From the NCBI GenBank assembly GCA_030272155.1, contig CP126194.1, positions 2,905,501 through 2,969,500 on the forward strand: a stretch of DNA of 64,000 bases. The letters are read 5' to 3'. A program made the position numbers and the translations under genes. This document shows positions 53,684 to 64,000 of the stretch, one piece after another (within the stretch, counting starts at the first letter, position 1; every line of letters starts with the position of its first letter). Source of the DNA: Tetradesmus obliquus. Taxonomy: Eukaryota > Chlorophyta > Chlorophyceae > Sphaeropleales > Scenedesmaceae. The notes under the pieces were generated by a model that was not told the DNA's origin, did not search any database, and worked only from the letters and a program-made list of their open reading frames with translations.

Positions 53684-54243
53684 GCTGGCTGAAGTCTATG
53701 CTGGGGCGTGCTCTACCGTGGCCACCGCAGATAACAGCAGCAATTGAGACACAATTTCCGCTCACCAGTGATGGAAAGGCTCCGTTCACTCTCACTCTCT
53801 CCGGGATGCCAGCGGTCGTTGATGAGGCTATGCCGTGAAGCTGGGGCTGGCAGCTCAAGCACCACCGATATCGAGTGGTAAATGTTTGCGACTGTATCAG
53901 CTCCTTGTTGCCCTGTCGGGCTCAAGAAATCGGTTACGATGCAACCCTTGTAAACGTTGGGCGGGAACGATTCAGCAACAGCGTCTGGGCGGTGTGGAAA
54001 GCGACAATTCGCTAGGAACATGGGTGAAATGAGTCACGTATCGAGGAATGTCACTACTCGCAGCTATCACGACGTGCAAGCAGCAACCGTTGCTGCAGCT
54101 GAACCCTCACTGCTTTCGGACAGTCTGCTACACATGCATGACACATCGCATACGCTGTTGCGGCCAGTTCTTGAATCCACAGCCCAGCATGGCAAAGGGA
54201 GTGGCAACGTGCTTACACAGACACACTGAGAACATGTGCAGCA
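53389..54243. other. Intergenic between CFAP57 and the charged-protein gene
   Basis: 855 bp. It contains the CFAP57 poly(A)-type signal (minus-strand TGTAA, ttaca at 54213-54217), a short (CTG)n at about 53650-53680, and a 102-aa leftward frame (53713-54021, reading FPPNVYKGCIVTDFLSPTGQ) whose codon use is less GC-biased than its neighbours. That frame ends near a good gtgagc donor and could be an unplaced exon. Confidence 0.35.
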
Positions 54244-57200
54244 TCACTTTGCCCGCCATGCTTCAAGGTCACTACGCAAGCATGCCAGCATCCCAACACC
54301 ACCAGCTGTGGTCGGCCGACGCTTAGGCAAGTTGGCTGGCGGCGTGCGCCTGCCACTGCTGCCAGCACCCACATCCTCCCCTAGCCCTATCAAGTTGCCA
54401 GCGCTGCCAAACGCCAGCCCCTGCTGCTGCCGCTGCTGCTGCTGGCCATCTGACGCATTTACTAAGCTGCCTGTCGGCCTCACTGCAGCAGAAGCAGTCA
54501 TAGGCCTGGTTCTGCCAGCGCTGCTTGGCCTTATGCTGCTGCCATGGCTGCCTGCTGCACCATGCGTGCCGCCTTTGCTAGGGCTGCTGTTCCAGCTGCT
54601 GCGCAGCAGGCTAGCTGCCTGGCTGCCTGGGCTGGCTGGCCTGCTGCTGCTGCTGCTGCTGCCTTGGCCTGCTCTGGCTGCCGCACTGTCTGGGCGCCAG
54701 CCTGCCCCAGCATGCTGCTGCGTCACCGGCTGGGCCTTGAGCCACTTGCTGCCTTTTGTTACGCTGCTGCTGCTGACCGCGGCAGGGTCAGGCGCTGCTA
54801 CATGTGCAGTATGGGGCCCCTGCTCTTGCAGATCATAAGCCAAAGCAAGGCCCTGCACATACTCCCCCATACTAGAATTACCTGCATCGTTGCTGCCAAC
54901 TAGCCGTCCTGATGCCTGCCTGTCTGCGGCACTTGCAGACACAAGCGCATGTGCCCTACCTGTGGGTGATTGCTGCTGCTGCTGTCTGCTGTCAGAGGCA
55001 GTGTCCTGCAGTCGCGTGATTTGCGCTGCCTGTGTGGCCACTACTGCTGCTGTTGATGCCAGCAGGGACTGTAGCTCTGCCAGCTGCTGCTGCTGCTGTT
55101 CGAGTGCTGCGTTCAGCACCCTGCCTGTGCTGGGAGGCAGCAGCCGCCCTGCAGCTGTGGCTCCCTGGCGACGCCTGCACACCAGCAAACACACGATATG
55201 AGTTTGAGCGCTGCTAGAGCATTGCTGGGTCCCATCCTCAACAAAACACACGCATCAGGCTGCACAGTATACCTTGCACCAAGTGCTCTCATTACTGCTT
55301 GCAACAGCAGACAGACACATTCAGCAGGCATGCCAGAACACCTAGACGTCATCCATCACACGCACCCTGGCGAAGCAGGCCGGCTGCCAGCAGCAGTCAA
55401 GAAGGCAGGTACATAGCCTGCTGATCCTGGCCTGCCCTGTGACAAAGCTGCAGACGCAGGCCTGCTGCCAGCTGCTCCAGCATCTGCTACATCTGCAGCA
55501 CCTGCTGTGTAAGCAACCGCTCCGCCGCTGCATGCAGCGTTGGCGCTGTTGTTGCTCGCAGCAAACTGCACGCCAGTGAAGTGCGCCAGCTGGTCTGTTG
55601 CTGCTGCCAGCTGCCTTGCCAGGTCCCTGTTGCTGTGCTGCAGCTCCGCAAGGTCGTTCATCAGTGCTGCATTGTCAGCCATCAAGCGGCGGCCAGTGCG
55701 GGACTTGCCAGCCAGCGCCTGCATGAAGAGCATCAGAACACACAACATAAGCAAATGAGCCATGCGAATGTGCAGCACAAGTGCAGTGCCAACAACGACC
55801 ACAGCATGCACATGCACCCATATATGGGCAGTAGTAGCATGCCAGAGCTGACAGGTAAGGCAAGCAGGTAGGCAGAATCCTTGCAGAGGCTGCAGTGTGT
55901 GGATAGGTATCACCCATCCCAGCAAACTCCTGCAAGCACCCCTCACATGCTTCAGCTGCTCCTCCAGCAGCCTGCTCTTCTTCTCAGCAGCAGCGATGTG
56001 TGCAAGCATCTCAGCCTCAACCTGCACGCTGCTGCGCGCGCCGCCGCCCCTGTTGGTGCAGTACTTGACTGCCAGCTGCTCCAGCGCCTGCTGCCGCGCT
56101 GTCTTGCCGCCAGGTATGCGCTCGTCCGGCTGCTGCAGCACCTGCAGGTATGCACAACATGAGTCAGCAGCACAAGAGTCCTGCCTTGCTAGCCACGTGA
56201 GAGCCAAGCGGAGGATGCATCAGCATTCTGAGCCCTGCGTTTCAGCAGCAGGCGACGCTGTCATGTCCTGCACAGGCTGTCGCCACATCCAGCAGCATCC
56301 CATGCACTGCAGAGCCCATGCCAACTTGGCACACAGCATAACTCCAACCGCACCTGGAAGATGTCGTGTGCAACTGCCTCCAGCAGCCCCGCCTGCCGTG
56401 TCATGGTCTGCTTGGCCTCCCACAGCTCCTGCTTGGCTGCAGCCACTGCCGCGCTCTTTTCACCCAGCACGCGCTGCGCAGCCAGCAGGGCAGAGCGGCC
56501 GGCAAGCAGCTCGCGGCCCTGCGGCGGTCAAGCAAGACACAGCAGCAGACACGCCATCAAGAGGTATAAGAACAGAGAAGGTGTGCAGAAATGGTCAAAC
56601 AGCTGGTGGGTGTGAAAGGCTGCAGAACATGATGCTGCACACCTGCTGCAGTCACTTGGAGGTGCACATCAACAAAGGCATGTACCCTATGCATTGCCGC
56701 TAGCTCTGTGTAGTCTTGCACTGCCAGTGCGTCCATCCCTGCCACTGCTGCTCGCCCAAGCTGAGATCTTTGCCACACACACTCGTCGAGTGTGCATTCG
56801 TGAAGGACGCCACACTTGCCTGTGCATCCAGCGTCTGGTGCATCTCTGCAAGTTGCTCCTCCTTGGGCTGCAGCTGTGAAGCAGCTGCCTCAGCCTGCAA
56901 GCAACAAGCAGTGTAGGGGCATGCAAAAACCACCAACATGCGCTCAATGTTTAATAGGTCTGGTAAGCTGAGCTTGCTGGCTGCACTTGCGTCTAACTCA
57001 GCAGCCACCAGCTTATTGAAGGATACCTGGCTGCTGAAGCACGGGGGTGTGATTTATGCGCACACGCAACTGAGCTGCGAACCTCCTCCTGTCATGCCAC
57101 GTGCAGTACCTAGGACAAGCCAGTGCCTGGTCGTTGTCTGGTGTTGTCTTGCATGCAAGCCGTTTCTCGCATGCGCAGCTCACCTTGTAGCCCAGCACAA

Positions 57201-60200
57201 ACTTGTGCGTCTCCAGCTCCTGCACCCGCCTGCGCAGGCCCTGCAGCGATGCATAGTTGTCGCCAATCACGCCGTCCCTCTCAGCCAGCTCCCCCCGCAG
57301 CTTGTCTGCCACAGCAGCAGCCTCAGCCAGCTGCTGCTTGAGCCCAGAGAGCTGCAAGGCCAGTGCGTCTATCTGCGCTGCATCTGCTGCCTTGTCTGCC
57401 TTGAGGCGGCCGTTGCTGCGCAGCAGGATGTTGATTTCTGCTTTTAGCTTCATCTCAACCTGCAGCAGCAGCGGCAGCAGCAGCAGCAGCAGCAGCAGCA
57501 GCCAACATGTTATCAACAGTCATGCATGTTCAGTACAAGGAGGAGCAGTAAGCATGCTAAGCTTCAGCATCAGGCTACCCTGACATCATGACTTGAACGG
57601 AGCCTGTACATGTCATCTGCCACTGGCTGGCAGTAGCAGTCCACAGCCTGATTGGCTTCCAAGCTGCCGGTGCATACAGGCCTGTCAGAAACAAGAAGCT
57701 GGCTTTCAACACGCTGCGCACCTCTCCTGCTTCATGGCGTGCGGCTGCCAGCCTGTCGCCATCCCGCTCTGCCTGCAGTTCCAGGTCCTCTTCTGTCTGC
57801 ATCAGCACCTCCTGCCAGACTGCGGCAGCCTCTGCTGCAACAGCTGCAGCTGACTCGCCTTTAGCAGCTTCTGCAGCTAGCTGCTGTCTGCAGGAAGCAA
57901 AAGAAAAGCAGTGGGACCGCTTGCAAAGAGCTCAAGCTGAGCATGTGCTCCTGGCTTCTGCTGTTGAACCACTTACAACAGGGCAGCAGAGTGTGACCAG
58001 GTGTGCATCCAACCTCATAAACGACCGAAACGAACATCCGGAAAAAAGGTAAGGCCCTACCCAGGTTCGAACTGGGGTCACTGGATTCAGAGTCCAGTGT
58101 GATAACCACTACACTATAGAGCCGGTAGTGTCGAACTCCTGTGAGAGAGCCGGATTAGGATGCCCATATACATGATTGTGGCATAAATGACCGCCGCGTT
58201 GTGCGGCGCAACTTCGAACCCCGGCGCGATCGTTGCATTTTCGATTTTTGTTTGAGTTGCCCACCCCTGTTTCAGACCTCTCTCTCTCTTTGAGTAACCA
58301 GAGCCAGCTTTCCTGTTGTTTTGCTGATAGGACAGCTAGCGGTATAACGTGTGCACTGATATCCACTGCTCTTCCGCCGCAAAATCATGTTGCCTCGAGG
58401 CTTAAGAACGGTGCCTTGAGTAGTGATGCCTACCACCCTCTGTTGAGCCGTTGACTCTACAGCATGTTGGACATGGCAGCACCCCTGAAACCCCCACTAT
58501 CAAAGCACCACCAGTGAAACATGTCAAAGTCCCGCGATTCCACCCACCTGTACATGTTGTGTACCTCAGCTAGCTGTCGTTCTGCAGTTGCAGCCTGGCG
58601 CCGCATCTCCTCCTGCAGACATACACAGCAAGAAGCCATTCAACAGCAGCTCAGCATAGCAAGCACAAACACCCACATGTCGTGGCGGCACTGCTGGCAA
58701 GCAAACTACCGGCCAGCACAGGGTAGCAGAAGTCAATGCAGGGCCTAAACCACATGTGGATGCACCTGAATGTACCACGCACCCCAGCACATACTTCTGC
58801 CAAACATGTATGCCCCAATGTTCTGCGTGTCAAACCCCGCCCACCTTGAGGCTGAGCTCCAGGTCGTCTTTTGTTGCTGCAAGCTGCGCCAGGCGCTCGC
58901 CCTCAAGCGCTAGCCGCGCCTCATACAGCCCCTCGAGCTGCTCAGCTGCAGCTGCGTGCAGCGACTCCAGCTCCTTCGCCACCTTCGCAGTGCATTGCAG
59001 TAAAAACAGCAGCCGGTGGCAGCAGCAAGTTGGTTGATGACAGAGGGCACTGCGCATATGCTGACAGGACTGCTGTCGCTGTTGGTGCAGCCAAGCACGC
59101 AAAGCATGGTACACGGAGTACGCAGGAGGCGGCAACAGCACTGCGCTCAGGCCAAGGGTCCGGCCATGCAGTAGCGCAGCATGACAGCAGGCAGCGTGGT
59201 CAGCGCTGCCAAGCTGCGCCTGCCTAGCACCTCCCTGCCAACACACCTGCTGCTGGTTGGTGTCGGCTGCCACCTGGGTCTCTGCCAATGCCGTGCGCAG
59301 CTGTGCAACTTCACGTGACAGCTGCGCTGCCTGGCTGTCGCTCAACCCCAGGGACTCTTTCAGCGCCTGAGTCTGGCGCAGCACCTGTGAAGGCATACAT
59401 GTCGCACACATGCATCGGCATGACAGATAAAGCAACGTGCCCGGCTGGACAGAAAACCCCAAGAGCAGGGGGTTCTCTGCTCTCCAGTTCTGTTGCCAGC
59501 AGTGCAGGGGCCTGTGCTGCAGACATGCATTGCATGTAGCATAGCAGCAGCGCTGGGCCCACTGGCCATACAGGCATACCTGGTACTGGGCCTCCTTCTG
59601 TGCTGCCGTCACTGCTGCTGCCATTGCCCTCAGCCGCTCCCGCATGGCCAGCAGCAACCCCTCATCCACCAGCACCACAGGCAGCGGCAAGCCAGGCACG
59701 CCCCCAGCAGGCACGAGCGCCCCCAGGCTGGCAGCCGTCAGCCCTGCGGCAGCGCAGCAGCAACCCCTCATCCACCAGCACCACAGGCAGCGGCAAGCCA
59801 GGCACGCCCCCAGCAGGCACGAGCGCCCCCAGGCTGGCAGCCGTCAGCCCTGCGGCAGCGCAGCAGCCAACTAGTACAATCACTCCCCTGCTGATTGCAG
59901 CGGACTACAGCTGCTCCGCTGGTAGCAAGTAATTGGCACATATGCATGCAGGTGCTTTGCCTCATCAGGCCAGCAGGGTGCCAGAGGCTGCAGGTCACCA
60001 GTATCACAACATACGGTGACTCCTACCTGAGCCAAGCGATATAGCTGCTGCAGCTGCTGTTGCGGCAGAGCCTGCTGCTGTTGCTGAAGGTGGTAGGGCA
60101 AGTGGTGGCGGCTCGGTGAGGATGCCATCAAGCACCAGTGTCAAGCTGCTCATCATCACCAGGCCATCAACACTGCACATGGGGACATGTTTGAAGCAGT

Positions 60201-60381
60201 GTGCTGACATTATTGGTTTGGTGGTTGCAGGCAAGCGTGTTCCAGATGATGTCTGTCAAAGTGGCAGTGCATGTAACGCATGGAACTGCAACTGCTTGCA
60301 ACCACGCCTCCTTGTTGAAAATGCATGTGGCCAACAATGCAGACCCCGTCTATTGTACCCAGCCAGCCGCCCCCATTGCAC

Positions 60382-60422
<41 letters not shown>

Positions 60423-63400
60423 TGTACTGCCTACCTTGCAGTGAACACCACTCCTGCAGTGTGCAGCACCTTGATCGCTGTGATCCTGCTGCTGTGCAGC
60501 CTATACTCCTTCATCCTGCCATGGCCTGGTGTCACAGCAGCTGCTGCTGCACCCTCCTCAGCTGCAGGCCAGGCTCTGCTGCTCCTGCTGGGTGATGCAG
60601 GCGCATGCGACAAGGGGCCAGGTAACAAAGGCCCAGGCGATGCGAGCTCGCTGTAGGCATCTGCTGAGTCAGCGGGTGTACCTGGGGCGTCCAGCACAAC
60701 TTGAAGCTGCTGATGATGCTGATGTGGCTGCTGTGGGTCACTGCCAGGGTGGTGGTTGGCAGCAGCAAAGGAAGGGCTGTTCGCAGCACGCCAGCTGCCA
60801 GGCGTGCGGGCGGAAGCTGCTGCCCCATGGGGTGTTTTGGCGGTGTGAGGCGTCCTTGCTGACAAGGTGCTGCCAGGCGTCTTTGCTGCTGCTGCGTAGC
60901 CAGAGGCCCTAGGGGACAGCAGGGGTCCTGATCCAACTTGCACAGAGAGGTGCTTCATGGCCTGGGCAGCATGACTACCCACTGCTCCATGCGCATCTTC
61001 CATGCCTGCTGCTGTATCTGCAAGCACGGCACCATTGCTTGCTGCTCGGGACTGCTGCTGCTCCTCCTGCTGCCTGCGGCCTGCTGCTTCTGGGTCCTTG
61101 GGCCAAGCAATGCTGATGATGCTGCCCCTGTTGGTGCAGGCGAGCACTACCCTGCCATCCCCAGTGATGGCCATGGGTGATGCATCATTGCCTAGGCCTG
61201 CCAGCTCATACGCCAGCTGTCCATCCTGCAACGTGTGTAGGTAAGAGAAGCAATGATAGTAGGTGAGTGCGTGATGCAGGGACGCTGCATGCCAGCAAGA
61301 TAATCAAGCCAAAATGCTGCCATGTACGGCCTGCTGTGCAGGTGGCAGCACCGCCACTTGGGCAGTGCATGCAGTTGAAGAGCAGCAGGCGTCAGAGCAA
61401 GGCACTCCAAATTGCTGCTGTTCTTCGTACCTGTATGTGCTGCACTCGGCCGTCCATGGTGCGCACCACAGCAGCGGCATGCCTGTCGTTGTAGCAAGCT
61501 GCAGTGGAGAACACAGCAAGGCAGCACAATGCAAGGCAATGTCAGCCACATTTGTCACCACCCACTCAGCACCTGTACACGCAGCAGCCTAGCATCTGCA
61601 GACAGCCTACTGCACACCATGCGAGGCTTGCGCTGTGCAGGTGTGCATTGTGGCACCCTCCAACAAGCATGCAGACTCCTCCACGCCAGCCCTGCTGCTG
61701 CAACTGCCAGTGCCACCCAGCCCGCACTGCCAATGCGCCGATATCACCTACCTGTACAGTACACGCACTGCTTGTCCACATACTCCAGCTCCATGAGCCT
61801 GGCACCTGTTGACATGTCCCAGAAGTACACTGCACCGCCAGCGCCGCTGCTCACCAGCCGCCTGTCATCCCCACTGAACACCAGATCCGTCACAGTGCTC
61901 ACATGCGCCTTGAGCACAAACAGCGGCCGCATCACGCACGCGCCGTCAGTGCCAATGCCAGATGCTGCGGCAGCTGCTGCTGCGGAGGAGTAGCCGCCGC
62001 TGCCGCGGCCGCTGTCTCCGGCGCTGCTGCGCTGCGCATAGTGGCTGCTGCTGCCGCCAGTCGGTGGGCTGGCTCCGCTGGCGCCGCCTCCAGCGCCATA
62101 GTATGCTGGGTAGATGACGATTGCGTTTGTGCGGCCTACTGCGGCCAGCAAGGCCCCGCCATGGCTGTAGCGGGCGACACTGCATTTGGCCACTGGCAGG
62201 TCCGCCACCGGCAGCAGCTCGCGCTGCGAGGACGCATTGCAGTAACAGACAGCGCATACCACGTCATACGACACAGCAGTGGGCGCATTGCACTAGATTA
62301 TTTGCAAGCGCGCAGCATGCCCTGCGGCATACGTGCCATTGCTTTTCTAGGCACATGCGAGTTAAATAACTTGCAGCACTCACCCTGAGGATGTAGTAAG
62401 TGCGCAGGCCTTCGCTGCTGCCCAGGGCCGCCATGAAGCCAGACGGGTGCAGCGCACAGCACAGCGGCTGCTCGTCTGGCACGTGCCTAGCAGCCACGCG
62501 CGTCCTGCGCACCCAGTCCCACACGCGCACCCATCTGCAGCAGCGCGGCGTGAAATTAGTAAAGCACACGAAGCATCAAACACCTTGGTTTCAAGGCGCA
62601 CGAGTTCAATACTTCTCAACCAACTCCCTGGACTATGTGCCATGCATTGCATACAGCCGTGCCACCAGCGAGTACATGATTGTGATCTGTGCACGGATCA
62701 CAATGGCAAGCTTAGCAAGCCAACGCTTCACAGCTTTGATATGGACAGAACGCGCACCTGTCCTCGCTCACAACCAGCAGCAGAGGCAGGTGCAGGCAGG
62801 CATCTAAGCCTACCACACGCGCTGAAGGAAAACCAGCACACAACACCTGCCAGCCACTTGGGTTGGGGTCCTGCACATGTCGGGACAATGAAGGTCAAAG
62901 TATGTGAAATACACACGGGTGTGCTGCCATGCAGACAGGTCTGCAAGTTTCACGACAGTACACAAAGCACTGAGCAAGTGGATATGGCATGTTACAGCAG
63001 TCTCTCAGCATGCACGCAATGCCTGAGACACAATAGCGAGGGCACACAACCGCAAACTTACTGCTGGGTCAAACTCTGACTCAGCTCCAGATAAACTGTC
63101 TGTTGGTGGTGAGCCAACTGCAGCCTCCGCATCACTGCCACCAGCAACAGCACTTGCAGCTGTTGCTGTTGCCGCAGCCACTGCTGCCTCATCCTCCGCT
63201 GCAGCTGCAGCTGTTACGTCTAGCAGCAGCAGCTTGCCGGCTGCAGTTGTGAGTGCGACGTGGTCATCAGTTACTGATACAGATAGGCCAAGTACCCGCG
63301 CATCTGCTGCAAGAGCGCTGCTGCTGTTCTCAATGCCGCTGCTTGTGTTGCTGAATGTTACCACTGTGCTACTGGCTAGGTTGAGCTTAAGCTGGCTGCT

Positions 63401-63989
63401 GCAGCCGACTGCTGCTGCAAACGAGAAGCACCTGGTCATGCCAAACACATCTGGCCCACCAGCCCTGTGTGGCAGACAGCAACAAACGGCGCACACGCAG
63501 CTCAGACGTTGAGCATGCAAGCCAAATGCATTGATGTGAGGCAGTGGCTTTGCCTATACACAAGTCCTGTAATACAGGGCTGCTGTGTGCGCCCTTTTGC
63601 TCAAAGCAGAGCTGGCCTCACCTTTTTGAAGTGGCTCCCGATGGGTCGAACAAATACACATCCCACATGCTGCCAGCTGCAATGAACCCGCGGCCTCGCT
63701 GAACCAGTGCCTGCACCCCATTCACAGCTGCAGAGTGCGGCAGTCGTGGTGCCACTACTGCCCCGGTTTGACTGCTTGGCCTGCTTCTCGCCTGGCTTGC
63801 AGGGCCATGCTGCTGTTGACTGCTGCCGCTGCTGCTGTTGGCTGGGCTGTCTGCTGCTGTGCTGATGTCCATGCTGGCTACTAGGCCTGTTTCAGAGTAG
63901 ACCATGATGCGGCCTGTGCTGGTGCCAACTGCCAGCATACCACCGACCAGGTAGGCAATGCAGGTGATGGCAATGCTGCCGCTATGGTC
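54244..63989 (-). CDS. CFAP57: CFAP57 (WDR65) homologue, WD40 plus coiled-coil ciliary protein; 5' end beyond right edge
   Basis: Visible exons on the minus strand: 63622-63989, 63062-63431, about 62750-62813, 62384-62534, 61752-62223, 61431-61498, 60435-61225, 60027-60172, 59580-59743, 59247-59384, 58845-58982, about 58549-58612, 57722-57887, 57184-57459, 56820-56894, 56354-56518, 55947-56141, 55366-55718, 54244-55174; about 1,700 codons. WD40-type text comes first (VGTSTGRIMVYSETG, VVSEDRWVRVWDWV, VTDLVFSGDDRRLVSSGAGG), then coiled coil with the family signature (ERDGVIGDNYASLQGLRRRV, ELETHKFVLGYK, PKEEQLAEMHQTLD). CFAP57 docks inner dynein arms on the axoneme. The C-terminal ~400 residues are Ser/Ala/Gln low complexity. 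One join (63062 to 62813) is out of phase, so a small exon is missing there. One donor is GC (56818-56819). Confidence 0.85.
57460..57500 (-). repeat. Triplet tract directly before a CFAP57 splice acceptor
   Basis: On the coding strand a (CTG)n run with one CCG interruption leads straight into the acceptor gctgcag of exon 57184-57459, as in several VPS34 introns. Confidence 0.9.
58041..58046 (-). terminator. RNA polymerase III terminator (T6) after tRNA-Gln
   Basis: On the minus strand six T residues follow the tRNA 3' end by 6 nt, as expected for pol III termination. Confidence 0.75.
58053..58123 (-). tRNA. trnQ-CUG: tRNA-Gln, anticodon CUG
   Basis: The minus strand folds into a full cloverleaf of 71 nt. 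The acceptor stem is GGCTCTA with TAGGGCC (one T-G pair). The D arm is GTGT/ACAC around AGTGGTTATC. The anticodon arm is TGGA-CTCTGAA-TCCA, placing CTG at 34-36. The T arm is CCCAG-TTCGAAC-CTGGG, fully paired. No intron; the discriminator base is T and CCA is not encoded. It lies inside a CFAP57 intron (between exons ending 58549 and starting 57887) on the same strand, so pol II and pol III units overlap. It decodes CAG, the codon that makes most polyQ runs in this window. Confidence 0.93.
59651..59862 (-). repeat. 106-bp tandem duplication spanning a CFAP57 acceptor
   Basis: Two 106-bp copies (59651-59756, 59757-59862) each include the acceptor ccgcag and the exon start reading GLTAASLGALVPAGG. 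The copy nearer the exon body (acceptor beside 59743) keeps the frame. Because 106 is not a multiple of three, use of the other acceptor would need different phasing. Confidence 0.9.
60385..60422 (+). repeat. (CAG)n tract in a CFAP57 intron
   Basis: About 12 CAG triplets on the plus strand (CTG on the coding strand) lie just inside the intron after the donor of exon 60435-61225. Confidence 0.9.
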
Positions 63990-64000
63990 CTGCAAGCAAC

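Noticed and set aside
62841-63061. Joining CFAP57 exons 63062-63431 and 62750-62813 directly
   Set aside because: The phases disagree by one base; a missing small exon is more likely, and none could be chosen with confidence.

Overview
The window is nuclear DNA of a eukaryote, almost certainly a chlorophyte green alga. The evidence is intron-dense genes with GT-AG (occasionally GC-AG) introns, GC-rich codons, heavy CAG/CTG triplet runs that make polyQ and polyA in exons and (CTG)n in introns, and TGTAA, the usual green-algal poly(A) signal, downstream of several stops. The gene content (VPS34, DNA polymerase kappa, ciliary CFAP proteins) fits. The style resembles the Scenedesmus/Tetradesmus group (Sphaeropleales), but that assignment is inference. 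All gene models were assembled by hand from splice sites, frame and family knowledge.

Layout. 1-689 (-): N-terminal part of a probable GT90/CAP10 glycosyltransferase. 1015-3376 (-): IQ-motif (calmodulin-binding) protein. 4414-8967 (-): DBP2/DDX5-type DEAD-box RNA helicase. 9340-19431 (+): complete 19-exon class III PI 3-kinase VPS34, head-to-head with the helicase. 21457-24089 (-): unrecognised 245-aa nuclear-looking protein. 24089-29640 (+): Helitron-like rolling-circle transposon holding a helicase C-terminus and a 1,724-bp tandem repeat (two full copies plus a partial third). 29641-33152: gene-poor, with a ~160-bp-arm inverted repeat. 33153-38503 (-): DNA polymerase kappa with an unusual NZF zinc finger and polyQ tail. 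39121-44071 (-): long coiled-coil protein. 44751-48719 (+): CFAP184/CCDC96, divergent from the coiled-coil gene. 49543-51912 (+): leucine-rich-repeat-like gene with an in-frame stop. 52657-53388 (-): unrecognised charged nuclear-type protein. 54244-63989 (-): CFAP57 (WD40 plus coiled coil), running off the right edge, with a tRNA-Gln(CUG) gene in one intron.

Themes. Two or three neighbouring genes (CFAP57, CFAP184, perhaps the coiled-coil gene) belong to the motile axoneme. VPS34, the helicase and Pol kappa are housekeeping genes for membrane traffic/autophagy, RNA metabolism and translesion synthesis. The most unusual structural feature is a series of short (~100-160 bp) tandem duplications that each span one exon-intron boundary. 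There are at least seven in VPS34, one in CFAP57 and one in the 21457-24089 gene, and they leave decoy splice sites beside the real ones. Short triplet tracts often sit directly against splice acceptors.
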